Assembly (NCBI GenBank): GCA_039714395.1
Contig: JBDLJH010000028.1
Coordinates: 1-32,880, forward strand
From: JAPHSX01 sp039714395
Lineage (GTDB): Bacteria; Pseudomonadota; Gammaproteobacteria; Thiohalomonadales; Thiohalomonadaceae
DNA: 32,880 nt
Direction of reading: 5' to 3'
Part shown: positions 24,266-32,744 of the stretch, one piece after another
How the letters are laid out: each line of letters opens with the position of its first letter
Numbering within the stretch: position 1 is the first letter of the stretch
The notes under the pieces: model-generated
Databases searched by the model: none
The model's input: only the letters and a program-made list of their open reading frames with translations
What the model was told of the DNA's origin: nothing
Position numbers and translations under genes: made by a program

Positions 24266-25360
24266 TCAGCGCGGCATCTCTTTGATATAGACATCCTGCT
24301 TGCTATACGGGATCTCAATGCCCTCACTCATAAATCGCTTATAAGTGGCCGTAAGCAGGGCATCGATCACACGCCCGCGCAACGACGGCTCATCGATCCA
24401 GCCCAGCAGTTCAAAGTCGAGACTGGAGTTACCAAAGCTGCGAAAGCGTACCCGTGGTTCCGGGTCATCACACATCGCCTCCTCCTCCGCGGCAACCTCC
24501 ATCAATAGAGCGCGTACCATGTCTACATCGGTGCCATAGGCCACGCCAACCTTAATACGAATACGGTACTTAGTATGCGGCCCACCGGACTCATTGAGGA
24601 TCTTGGTGTTGCCCATAATGTTATTGGGAATGGTTACCTCCACATCATCACGGGTAAGCAAACGGGTACTGCGGATCCCGATGTGGGTCACCTCGCCACG
24701 CTCCCCCGAATCGAGCACGATATAGTCACCAATCTTGTAGGGGGTATCGGCGAGAATAAAGACACCGGAGAAGAGGTTTGCCAGGGTATCCTTGGCGGCG
24801 AAACCAACGGCGATACCGATAATACCGGCAGAGGCTAGCCAGGCCGTCATATCTATATGCCAGGCGCTAAAGATGAGATAGACGGCGAGGCCGATGATCA
24901 GCAACAGCGCGATATTCTCAAACAGGGGGAGTGTCTGATTACGTACCAGTGCAAAACGTACCGGGCTTTGTGCCATCTTGCGCAACAGCAGGCGGGCGAC
25001 ACGCCCCAAAAACAGCGACCACAACACTATCGCATAACTCTGCATCAGCGAAAAGGCGATCACCTCCACCCTGTCGACAGGTTCGAGTATCGTCATCGCC
25101 GCTGCAAGGCCGAGCAGCATGATGCTATGAAACAGTGGTTTACTAAGGAACCCAAGGAGCTGATCGTCAAGGCGACTGCTGGTGTGACTACTTAGCCGTT
25201 TCAATAGACGCATGATAATACGATCAATAATCAAGGCCAGCAGTAGAGCTATCACCACGACTACTACGGCTCGCACGGCCATATGCTCGCCGAAAAAACC
25301 AAGCAACGGCTCCAACCGTGTGGAGAGCTGCGCCATCGGGCTTATCCCAGTTTCATCCAA
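24266..25360 (-). CDS. MscS-family mechanosensitive ion channel
   Basis: A 364-residue inner-membrane protein with about five membrane helices in the first 185 residues. The pore-helix region ASAGIIGIAVGFAAKDTLAN and LFSGVFILADTPYKIGDYI (about 178-216) is typical of MscS, followed by the soluble beta domain (RGEVTHIGIRSTRLLTRDD) and a C-terminal vestibule domain. Such channels release solutes on osmotic downshock. TTG at 25360 has AAGGAG 9 bases before it; ATG at 25336 is the alternative without a ribosome site. Confidence 0.92.
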   Translation of the reverse strand: MDETGISPMAQLSTRLEPLLGFFGEHMAVRAVVVVVIALLLALIIDRIIMRLLKRLSSHTSSRLDDQLLGFLSKPLFHSIMLLGLAAAMTILEPVDRVEVIAFSLMQSYAIVLWSLFLGRVARLLLRKMAQSPVRFALVRNQTLPLFENIALLLIIGLAVYLIFSAWHIDMTAWLASAGIIGIAVGFAAKDTLANLFSGVFILADTPYKIGDYIVLDSGERGEVTHIGIRSTRLLTRDDVEVTIPNNIMGNTKILNESGGPHTKYRIRIKVGVAYGTDVDMVRALLMEVAAEEEAMCDDPEPRVRFRSFGNSSLDFELLGWIDEPSLRGRVIDALLTATYKRFMSEGIEIPYSKQDVYIKEMPR

Positions 25361-25574
25361 AACCTGTAACTCCTTTAGTGACTACACCATGCGCTTAAGG
25401 ATATCACTCTCGCCGCCTTTATCCTTGAGTCGGTGTTTCAGCATAGCTATCAACCCCCTATAACCATAAGAATTTACATAAACATATTGCTATATCTCAT
25501 TGTTATTACTATCTTATAGTAGACTGATGTGAAACTGGGCCTGCTCTTTTCAGACTCAACAGAGGACACGGGTA

Positions 25575-26834
25575 ATGGCAAACACATTCAATTCTGGCGC
25601 CACGACACTCCCTTTTATGACGATGGATGATGTACTTCTGCGGTTCCACTCACAGCTGGAGGTCGTCCCCCTGCTGGAGGAATTTGGTGAGTGGGCCGGC
25701 GTGGCGGTCGATTTTTCAGCAATGCACTACCGTCATCCCACCCTTGGCCTGTTTGAAGCCCTTAAACGGCCCGGCCCAGGTCAGGATAACGAGTGCACCA
25801 CTCATCCCCTTGCCGAGCTGGGCGACCTCTACTTTCTGCGCGATACACCCTTTAGCGTGGATGAGAAGCAGGTACTGGCACAGTGTGTCGCAACCCTGCG
25901 ACTCCCCCTCCACAATGCGGTGCTTTACCATACCGCCGTTCGTCAATGTGACGGTCTGACTCAAAGCCTGAGGGTGGTGAGTGAGAAGAGCTGTTCCAGC
26001 CTGGGTCTGCTCGACACGGATGCTCAGCATCTAGCGCTCGAAGAACTGATATCTGACAGCGGGTTACACCATGCCCTCAGTAGCGAGGCGTTGACGGTCT
26101 TCTATCAGCCCAAAGTCGATCTAAAAAGCGGCGAGGTAAGGGGGCTGGAGGCCCTGCTACGCTGGCATCACGCCGACAGGGGTCTGCTCTCTCCAGAGCT
26201 ATTTATCCCGCTGGCCGAACGCAACGGGCTGATCCCTATAATTACACGCTGGGTACTCAATACAGTATTGCGCCAGTGCGGCCACTGGCAGCAGCAGGGT
26301 CTACTGGTGCCCATTGCCGTCAACCTCTCTGGTCTGGACCTTGAGGATGCCGCTCTACCCGACTACCTGGCACAGCTACTGGAGGCGTGGGAGATCCCGG
26401 CAGAGTTTCTCGAACTTGAGATCACCGAAACGGCCGCCTTCAGTGATCAACAGCGCAGTGCTGCCATCCTGCAGCGCCTCTCGGAACTGGGGGTCGCCGT
26501 CGCCATCGATGACTTCGGCATCGGTTACTCCTCACTGCAGCGCCTCAAGCAGTTGCCGGTTAATACCATCAAGATCGACAAATCCTTCGTCATGGAGGAG
26601 GGCCGTGGTGAACACGATATGCTCTTCGTTGACAGCATTACCCGGCTGGGGCATCAACTGGGGATGAAGGTGGTCGCCGAAGGCGTCGACAGCCCTGAAA
26701 GCTGGCAGCGTCTGCTGGCAAGCGGCTGTGACATGGCCCAGGGCTTCCATATCAGTCATCCCCTCTCCGGTAAGGCCGTCACCGGCTGGCTGCGTGGCAG
26801 AGTGCACAAAGGCGAACCACGGCAGTATCATTAA
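25575..26834 (+). CDS. GAF-like plus EAL domain c-di-GMP phosphodiesterase
   Basis: A 419-residue protein. Residues about 20-125 look like a GAF-type sensor (ELGDLYFLRDTPFSVDEKQV, then LRLPLHNAVLYH), with unknown ligand. The EAL domain runs from about 165 to 410, with EALLRW at 192-197, NLSG, ELEITETAAF, DDFGIGYSSL, KIDKSFV and AEGVDS all present, so hydrolysis of c-di-GMP to pGpG is likely. There is no GGDEF domain and no membrane segment. ATG at 25575 follows an AGAGGA-type site. It appears to have its own promoter in the 214-bp spacer after MscS. Confidence 0.9.
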   Translation: MANTFNSGATTLPFMTMDDVLLRFHSQLEVVPLLEEFGEWAGVAVDFSAMHYRHPTLGLFEALKRPGPGQDNECTTHPLAELGDLYFLRDTPFSVDEKQVLAQCVATLRLPLHNAVLYHTAVRQCDGLTQSLRVVSEKSCSSLGLLDTDAQHLALEELISDSGLHHALSSEALTVFYQPKVDLKSGEVRGLEALLRWHHADRGLLSPELFIPLAERNGLIPIITRWVLNTVLRQCGHWQQQGLLVPIAVNLSGLDLEDAALPDYLAQLLEAWEIPAEFLELEITETAAFSDQQRSAAILQRLSELGVAVAIDDFGIGYSSLQRLKQLPVNTIKIDKSFVMEEGRGEHDMLFVDSITRLGHQLGMKVVAEGVDSPESWQRLLASGCDMAQGFHISHPLSGKAVTGWLRGRVHKGEPRQYH

Positions 26835-26991
26835 GACACCACAGCCAACAACACGGTGCTAACCCGTTGGCTCAACTCAACGTTCACTCGCCCGGCTCTG
26901 CCACAAGGTTCGTGATACGGTACACAGCCATCACATGGCAAAGTGCGTAAACTAACACCAACAATCACACCATGATAAGACGGGAAAAAAG

Positions 26992-27393
26992 ATGAAGAAA
27001 TTTGCACTGTTATTGGCCGCTGTTCTGTTGACAGCCTGCGGCATGAAACCTGGCGATGAAGCCGTTGCACAACAGGTGACCGCACATCTGCTACAACGCC
27101 ATAGTGGCATCATCTACGAGGTGATCGACTTTAAGAAAGTTAACGGTATCTCCCGCAATAATGACACCTACGATGCAGAGGTAGAGTACAGATTGCGCTT
27201 TTTAGTCGATCTCACTGAGGCCTCTGAACGGCTACAGCACAACAGCGGCAGCATATTCGCTGCCGGTCTTGAAGCCACCACTCTTGGCCTGGCCTACGGC
27301 AACTTCAAACAGGGCGATACCATCTACAAAAAAGAGTGGATACACTTTGTGCGATCTGAACAGGGATGGCTCATCGAAGAGGTTCAAAAATAA
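26992..27393 (+). CDS. Small predicted lipoprotein of unknown function
   Basis: 133 residues with a clear lipoprotein signal: MKKFALLLAAVLLTACGMK, lipobox LTAC with the lipidated cysteine at 16. The mature part is about 117 residues with a mixed alpha/beta look (DAEVEYRLRFLV, KKEWIHFVRSEQGWLIEEV). No family is recognised. ATG at 26992 follows GGGAAAAAA. A terminator-like hairpin follows at 27415. It is probably anchored in the outer or inner membrane facing the periplasm. Confidence 0.8.
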   Translation: MKKFALLLAAVLLTACGMKPGDEAVAQQVTAHLLQRHSGIIYEVIDFKKVNGISRNNDTYDAEVEYRLRFLVDLTEASERLQHNSGSIFAAGLEATTLGLAYGNFKQGDTIYKKEWIHFVRSEQGWLIEEVQK

Positions 27394-27414
27394 TACCTCC
27401 CCACTCCATGAAAA

Positions 27415-27437
27415 GACGGCCGCTGGCCGCCTTTTTT
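27415..27437 (+). terminator. Terminator after the lipoprotein gene
   Basis: GGCC-GCT-GGCC stem, extended by a few bases, followed directly by TTTTTT. It lies 20 bp after the lipoprotein stop. Confidence 0.7.
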
Positions 27438-27531
27438 CTCTCATCCAAACTTGCCCTTCCACACTAACTGAGCTATTCGCTTATGTGTGTGTTGCCTGGG
27501 GCTTGGCCCCCGTGGATTAGAGGTGCAAGCC

Positions 27532-28125
27532 ATGAAAACCAGACTCCTTTCCCTGCTACTGATCCTTCCCCTGATGTTCACCGGCATTTCCCACGCCGAC
27601 GAAGGCTGGAACGGTAACATCAACCTGCATCTTGGCTCCAAGGTTCTCAATAGTGATGACTGGTGGGCTTACGCACACGGTGAGACCGGCATATTCATCG
27701 ACGTTGGACACAGCAGCTGGCCGGTGAATATTGTCTTCGACCTGCTAGGCTCACGCGGAAAATTTGAGGAACTCGACTACACCCCTGCTCTCGGCGTCTT
27801 CTATGTAGAGGAAGAGGTGACTACTGGAGAGTTGAATTTAGGCGTACGCCACTATTTTAATACCCGCTCCAGCATGCGCCCCTACGTAGGCGGCGGACTC
27901 GCACTTATCACCTTAGAGAGTGACCTGAGAATCGACTCCGGGCCGCTGTTGCACGATGAGGGCCACGGGAGTGGCATCTGGCTAAATGGTGGTATTGTCT
28001 GGGGCTTCAACGCTTTCAATCTGGGCTTTGACATGCGTGTTTCAGCGGCCGAGGTCGAAATGGACGCAGGAGACTTTCAGGGCGGCGGTGCTCACACCGG
28101 CCTCATTCTCGGCTACCACTGGTAG
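27532..28125 (+). CDS. Outer-membrane beta-barrel protein (OmpW/OmpA-barrel-like)
   Basis: 197 residues with a signal peptide (MKTRLLSLLLILPLMFTGIS, cleavage after SHA). The mature part alternates hydrophobic and polar residues in strand-like segments and has barrel-type strings such as RHYFNTRSSMRPYVGGGLAL and NLGFDMRVSAAEVEM, ending HTGLILGYHW with a C-terminal aromatic residue, as outer-membrane barrels do. ATG at 27532 has AGAGGTG 7 bases before it; an upstream in-frame start would lack a signal peptide. Ligand and role are unknown. Confidence 0.78.
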   Translation: MKTRLLSLLLILPLMFTGISHADEGWNGNINLHLGSKVLNSDDWWAYAHGETGIFIDVGHSSWPVNIVFDLLGSRGKFEELDYTPALGVFYVEEEVTTGELNLGVRHYFNTRSSMRPYVGGGLALITLESDLRIDSGPLLHDEGHGSGIWLNGGIVWGFNAFNLGFDMRVSAAEVEMDAGDFQGGGAHTGLILGYHW

Positions 28126-28170
28126 CCCATCTACTGGCGAGCCCTCCCCGTGAACCGGGAGCACCCCCTC

Positions 28171-29520
28171 TTATTTCAGGATCAGGTAGAGCGCGCCACC
28201 ACGACGCTGGATATTCAGCAGTAGCGCACTTTCATCGGCTATCGCCACTTTCATCTCATCAAGATTGTGAACCTCCTGACGATTAACCTGGGCAATCACA
28301 TCCCCCTTGCGTAGTCCGGCACGCATCGCCGCACTGCCAGGAGCTACCTCTGCAACCACCACCCCTTCTACACGACCACGTACGGTCTCTTCGGACACAT
28401 TGGCAAGCACGGAACCACTGAGGTGTGCATGGAGCGCCTCCCCCTTAACCGCAACAACCTCCGGCGGTTCAATAAGTGCACGCAAGGTCTTCTTGTTACC
28501 GTTACGCAGGATCCGCATTTCGACCTTCTCACCAATACGCAGCATGCCGATACGGTTGCGCACATCCGAGGCATCTTTTATTAGGTGCTCGTTAATATGG
28601 GTGATGACATCGCCGGTCTTCATTCCGGCCTTGTCGGCTGGCGAGCCGTTACTCACCTGGGTCACCACCGCGCCCTGATGCAGATCAATTTCAAAGGCGG
28701 CGGCCAGCTCCGGGGTCAAATCCTGAGCCTGTGCCCCCATTGAGCCACGAAGCACTTCACCGTGTTCGATCAACTGCACCATGATCTCACGCACCATATT
28801 GATCGGAATGGCAAAACCAATACCTACATTTCCACCACTCTTGGAGAGAATCGCGGTATTGATGCCGACCAGCTCACCACGCAGGTTGACCAGTGCCCCA
28901 CCCGAATTACCGGGGTTAATCGAGGCATCGGTCTGAATGAAATCCTCATAGCCCTCGATACCCAGCCCTGAACGTCCCAATGCCGAAACGATACCGGAGG
29001 TGACGGTCTGCCCCAGGCCAAAGGGGTTGCCGATGGCTACCACAAAGTCACCCACGCGCAGGCGCTCTGAATCACTCATCGGCAGCGCGGCAAGTTCTCC
29101 ATTGTCTACCTTAAGAACCGCAATATCGGTCTCCGGATCAGAGCCAACCAGTGTCGCCTTGAGGGTGCGTCCGTCATGCAGGTTGACCGAGATCTCATCG
29201 GCCCTGTCGATCACATGATGGTTGGTCACAACATAACCACGCTTACCATCTACCACCACACCGGAACCAAGACTCTGTTCGGTACGCTCACGTGGCCGTG
29301 CCTCAGGCAGACTGAAGAAGCGGCGAAAGAAGGGGTCAGCTAATAGTGGGCTCTGCTTTACTGCCACCCGGGTACGGGTAAAGATATTCACCACTGAGGG
29401 GATGGTCTCATCCAGCATCGGGGCCAGAGACGGCACCGCCTGCCCCTGTGAGTCGTGAGTGGGAAGCGCGGCATGTGCGCTGAGGCTAAACAGCATCAGT
29501 AGCGTAACGAGGTATCGCAT
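28171..29520 (-). CDS. Periplasmic serine endoprotease of the DegP/DegQ (HtrA) family
   Basis: 449 residues, typical of DegQ. The signal peptide is MRYLVTLLMLFSLSAHA. The trypsin-like domain has the full triad: H102 in VVTNHHVID, D132 in DPETDIAVL, and S206 in NPGNSGGAL. Two PDZ domains follow (about 255-345 and 365-445). It should degrade or refold misfolded envelope proteins. ATG at 29520 follows AAGGATA. The gene lies 140 bp downstream of the OmpA-family gene, on the same strand. DegQ is more likely than DegP because the loop before the active site is short. Confidence 0.93.
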   Translation of the reverse strand: MRYLVTLLMLFSLSAHAALPTHDSQGQAVPSLAPMLDETIPSVVNIFTRTRVAVKQSPLLADPFFRRFFSLPEARPRERTEQSLGSGVVVDGKRGYVVTNHHVIDRADEISVNLHDGRTLKATLVGSDPETDIAVLKVDNGELAALPMSDSERLRVGDFVVAIGNPFGLGQTVTSGIVSALGRSGLGIEGYEDFIQTDASINPGNSGGALVNLRGELVGINTAILSKSGGNVGIGFAIPINMVREIMVQLIEHGEVLRGSMGAQAQDLTPELAAAFEIDLHQGAVVTQVSNGSPADKAGMKTGDVITHINEHLIKDASDVRNRIGMLRIGEKVEMRILRNGNKKTLRALIEPPEVVAVKGEALHAHLSGSVLANVSEETVRGRVEGVVVAEVAPGSAAMRAGLRKGDVIAQVNRQEVHNLDEMKVAIADESALLLNIQRRGGALYLILK

Positions 29521-29660
29521 TCTCTATCCTTAACAGATTAGTGTTAAGCAAATAACAGTCGTTTGTTCTTATGGATGTAGAGACCGCAACTGCAGCACAA
29601 GAGTTCAAATAATCCCTGAATTTTTCATCTCGAAGAGCAACAAAAACTCAATTGTTACCG

Positions 29661-30689
29661 CTATTCCGACTCCACAATTTCCAGCTCAATACGACGGTTC
29701 TTTGCCCGTCCCCTGGGGGTCTTATTGCTGGAACGTGGCCGATACGATCCAAAGGCCTGGGCCTGCAGACGCTCACCCTCAAAACCATTTTTCATCATCT
29801 CGTGTATCACGGCGAGAGAACGGGCAGCGGCAAGCTCCCAGTTGGTCAGAAATCTCTTCTTCAGCCGGTTTTTAATAGGAGAATCATCAGTATGGCCACT
29901 AACGATCACCGACACGCCAGGCCGTTTTTTCAGGCCACGGGCAATGCGCGCCAAGACCCTCTTGCCCCCCTTTGAAAGCTCACTACTACCAACAGCAAAG
30001 AGCAGGGTTTCGTGCAGGGTGAGGCGTATCCCTGACTGCTGCTGCTCCAGTTGCACATCAGCACCCTGCTCCTGTAACGACTCCTGAACCGCAGCAAAGG
30101 TCGCGTGGGAACGCGGGCGATAGGCAATATCAAAGATAAGGTCATTCACATCCTTACCGTAGAAGGCGAGTGTATTGTGACGCTGCACCCATTCACCGTC
30201 CCTGTTTGCCTTGTAGGAGACGACCTCAAAGTTGGCGGGGATCACCCAGACATAGACAAACTGATCGAACTGTCCCGGTTTGGTCCAGTAGCCATAGTGT
30301 CCATCATCACGTTTCTCACCGCTGGCACTACTGAAGCGGTAAATACCCTTGCTGTCCTGTTTAACCTCACCACTCCATCTACCGGGCTGGATCAGTGCAT
30401 AGTCGGATTGTGAGAAACGAAGAATGTTGGAGGCATTATCACCGCCCTGATCCCATTTGAAATCATTGGGATAGATGTAGAGAAAATCCTCCAGACGCCG
30501 TTCTTTTTTCAGGTAGAGGTCGTAACTCGACCAGTCGGTGCGTGCAGTGGTGTATGAGAAATAGTGGCGACCATCCTCCTGCAGGAAGATCACCGTCTCC
30601 TTTACCACCTCGGCAGCTGCCGTTCCACAGGCAAAAAGAAGAGCTATTCCTACCAGACTCAGTCGCTTTAACTGTTCATGCATCCACAT
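29661..30689 (-). CDS. OmpA-family peptidoglycan-binding protein with an uncharacterised N-terminal domain
   Basis: 342 residues with a signal peptide (about LKRLSLVGIALLFACGTAAA, cleavage before EVV). The C-terminal 120 residues are an OmpA-like domain: TLLFAVGSSELS, VIVSGHTDDSP, LAAARSLAV and a final GRAKNRRIELEI, the arginine-rich signature of peptidoglycan binding. Residues about 25-210 are rich in Tyr and Trp with no recognised family and do not read as a barrel. ATG at 30689 is taken; ATG at 30683 is equally possible. It lies between trmO and the DegQ-type gene on the same strand, so it may be an envelope-stress partner. Confidence 0.82.
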   Translation of the reverse strand: MWMHEQLKRLSLVGIALLFACGTAAAEVVKETVIFLQEDGRHYFSYTTARTDWSSYDLYLKKERRLEDFLYIYPNDFKWDQGGDNASNILRFSQSDYALIQPGRWSGEVKQDSKGIYRFSSASGEKRDDGHYGYWTKPGQFDQFVYVWVIPANFEVVSYKANRDGEWVQRHNTLAFYGKDVNDLIFDIAYRPRSHATFAAVQESLQEQGADVQLEQQQSGIRLTLHETLLFAVGSSELSKGGKRVLARIARGLKKRPGVSVIVSGHTDDSPIKNRLKKRFLTNWELAAARSLAVIHEMMKNGFEGERLQAQAFGSYRPRSSNKTPRGRAKNRRIELEIVESE

Positions 30690-30715
30690 TTATCCATTCC
30701 CACGTTTTTCGCACA

Positions 30716-31426
30716 TCATACCATTCCAGGCACAATCTCCGTCACCAGAAGCTGTTCACCCGTCACCTCGAAACGCACATCAAAATTAAAAAAGTGCATA
30801 CCACCACTACCACTACTTTTTGCCTTATAGGCTGGACGCGGGTCAACGGCCAGGCTTTCACTAATCAGCTGGCGTAGCTCAGGGTGCTCAACAACCCGTT
30901 GTGCCAGCTGTTGCTCTGCCCCATCAGTAAAGACAACCTCCAGCTTTCTCTCTGGTGCATCGGTGGCAAATCCTGAACGCGCATCGGTGATGCTATCCAC
31001 ATAGGGGATATAGGGTTTGATATCGACCACCGGGGTACCATCAAGCAGATCGGCCCCGATGAGGTGAAGCCTCACCCCGTTTTCACTACACTCGACCTCA
31101 GACAGTTCAACAACCGAAAGACCTAGTGGGTTTGGACGGTGGGTAGAGCGACTGGCAAAGACCCCCACCCGCTCATTACCTCCCAGGCGTGGTGGCCGCA
31201 CCGTGGGTGACCACTTACCAGCTAGTACACCATGGAATATAAAACTGACCCAAATGTGTGAGAACCCTTCTAACCCTTTTACTGCCTCGGGACGATTATA
31301 GGGTGGCAGCAGTTCCAGTGTTGCCGTCTGTATCGTTACCAGACCAGGCTGACGCGGGATACCGAACTTCCCCCTGTAGCAGGAGTGAATCACGCCGATA
31401 ACATCAAGACTATATTTATCTTCCAT
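30716..31426 (-). CDS. trmO: TrmO (TsaA family) tRNA N6-methyltransferase for m6t6A37
   Basis: About 236 residues from ATG 31426. The TsaA barrel spans about 5-145: SLDVIGVIHSCYRGKFGIPRQ, GFSHIWVSFIFH, RPPRLGGNERVGVFASRSTHRPNPLGLS, GADLLDGTPVVDIKPY. This family methylates t6A37 of certain tRNAs with S-adenosylmethionine. A C-terminal extension completes the usual length of about 235. A longer frame starts at 31477 but would translate the terminator hairpin at 31445-31468, so it is rejected. The ribosome site is weak. Confidence 0.9.
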   Translation of the reverse strand: MEDKYSLDVIGVIHSCYRGKFGIPRQPGLVTIQTATLELLPPYNRPEAVKGLEGFSHIWVSFIFHGVLAGKWSPTVRPPRLGGNERVGVFASRSTHRPNPLGLSVVELSEVECSENGVRLHLIGADLLDGTPVVDIKPYIPYVDSITDARSGFATDAPERKLEVVFTDGAEQQLAQRVVEHPELRQLISESLAVDPRPAYKAKSSGSGGMHFFNFDVRFEVTGEQLLVTEIVPGMV

Positions 31427-31444
31427 CGCATTTTTTACCACGAT

Positions 31445-31468
31445 AAAAAATGGCCCGTTAACGGGCCA
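31445..31468 (-). terminator. Rho-independent terminator after the YkgJ-family gene
   Basis: On the minus strand, TGGCCCGTTAACGGGCCA is a perfect palindrome followed by TTTTTT. It lies 25 bp after the stop of the YkgJ gene and decides the start of trmO. Confidence 0.88.
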
Positions 31469-31492
31469 CTTCTTCACTACACGGAATTACCT

Positions 31493-32389
31493 TTAGGCGA
31501 TATCAACCGGCTCAAAATCCGGGTCATCTTTATGCTCATCCTGATCCGCCTGCAACTCTTCAAGAGTCTTCTCGGTACGGTTCTCACGCGCCTCCAGTGC
31601 CCCCTCGATGACCGGAATACTCATCTCGGCAAACAGGATCTGTTTAAGGAAACGATAGCTAAACTCCAGCAATGCCACATCATCCTTATCAAAGGTGGCG
31701 TAATCCTCATCACTCACCTCAAAGCTCTGCTTAAAACCTTCGCTGTTAATAAAGATACGGAAGCGATCAATATCGTAACAGGCCATGAAGTAGAGCTGCC
31801 GGCTGCGTTTAGAGGGCTTACCCACAGTCGCCCCGGTAGACTTTTTCTTCAGTACCAGTTGACGCCAGCCGTGACCGTACTTGTCGTACTCCTCAAGCCC
31901 CTGCTCCTCACGATACTCGTCGATGGTGAGTTTGCGATCCTCATCGTGGCCCATGCAGTGCGCCTCTTTTACGATGGCGTAGGCACTGGTATCGAAGTAC
32001 TCATCCTGCTTACGACGAGAGACCAGACCAATCGGGTAATAGCGACACGCCGTGGGACGGTCTTCGTAGACGCTACACCCTTCATCGATCATAAACTGAC
32101 AGGCGGTCCCCCCCTCGACCGGCATGTACTTCACCCCGGCCATGCCATCCTTCTCCATCTCGTAGGGGTAGGTGTACTTAAGCAGGAACTCGTCTGAAGT
32201 CATATTCAGGCGATTTTTCAGACGAATAATATCGTAAGGGGTCAGGGAGATATCGATGTTGCTGCAACAGGCGTTGAAGCACTTAATATCCTTATGACAA
32301 CGGAAGGTGAACTCCTTATCGCCCTCAAACAGCTCTGGTACTACCGGACTGCTGGCAAAGGGGGAGTCTTTAATATCGATATCACTCAT
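31493..32389 (-). CDS. YkgJ-family cysteine-cluster (CxxxCxxC-type) protein
   Basis: 298 residues. The N-terminal half has the YkgJ-type cysteines: CHKDIKCFNACCSN (about 30-43), then ACQFMIDEGCSVYEDRPTAC plus RYYP (about 95-119), and a later AHCMGHD. These are thought to bind iron-sulfur or zinc. The C-terminal half is helical and acidic (ending DEHKDDPDFEPVDIA), without a named domain. Its function is unknown; a redox or metal role next to sulfur-oxidation genes is possible. ATG at 32389; the stop is followed by a strong terminator. Confidence 0.85.
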   Translation of the reverse strand: MSDIDIKDSPFASSPVVPELFEGDKEFTFRCHKDIKCFNACCSNIDISLTPYDIIRLKNRLNMTSDEFLLKYTYPYEMEKDGMAGVKYMPVEGGTACQFMIDEGCSVYEDRPTACRYYPIGLVSRRKQDEYFDTSAYAIVKEAHCMGHDEDRKLTIDEYREEQGLEEYDKYGHGWRQLVLKKKSTGATVGKPSKRSRQLYFMACYDIDRFRIFINSEGFKQSFEVSDEDYATFDKDDVALLEFSYRFLKQILFAEMSIPVIEGALEARENRTEKTLEELQADQDEHKDDPDFEPVDIA

Positions 32390-32545
32390 GTCTTAAACCT
32401 CAAAATTCTTCAATTACGCAACTACGCGCAAGCATATAGTGTCTGCTTGCAGGCTTCTACCCTGAAAAGGGTGAAGGATCTCCGATTAACCCTTCCTCTG
32501 GAATGGGTTAATCGCAAATTCTTCGGCTTTTCCTTCAAATAAAAA

Positions 32546-32685
32546 GTAACTATTCAGAATATTTAGATTTTGTTTCAGGACAAGGCATTTTCGCACGGAG
32601 AATGTGAGCATATAAGTATATGTGACCATTCGAGTACGGAAATAACGCCGTAATGGAGCAAAAGATAAATGTTATGGGTAGTTAC
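32546..32685. repeat. Fold-back element, copy C
   Basis: A 140-bp imperfect hairpin. The outer arms GTAACTATTCAGAATATTTA and (reverse complement of the right end) GTAACTACCCATAACATTTA pair, and the inner arms around ATAAGTATATGTGA pair. CAAGGC and AACGCCG are the core motifs shared with copies A and B. Confidence 0.75.
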
Positions 32686-32686
32686 G

Positions 32687-32716
32687 AAAAAAGAAGCCGG
32701 GCATAAGCCCGGCTTC
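32687..32716 (-). terminator. Rho-independent terminator of the probable aprA gene
   Basis: On the minus strand, GAAGCCGGGC-TTAT-GCCCGGCTTC is a perfect 10-bp stem followed by TTTTTT. It lies about 30 bp after the stop codon at 32745. Confidence 0.9.
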
Positions 32717-32744
32717 CCTTACAGCCTAAGTGTTTAAGTAAAAC

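Larger units (their letters stand above)
32390..32744. other. Spacer between the YkgJ gene and the probable aprA end
   Basis: No gene is seen. It holds fold-back element copy C (32546-32685), the terminator of the upstream minus-strand gene (32687-32716), and a small inverted pair (ATTAACCC/GGGTTAAT) around 32484-32512. Confidence 0.6.

Noticed and set aside
31427..31477. Longer N-terminus for TrmO
   Set aside because: These codons lie in the terminator hairpin of the upstream gene and add residues outside the TsaA domain.
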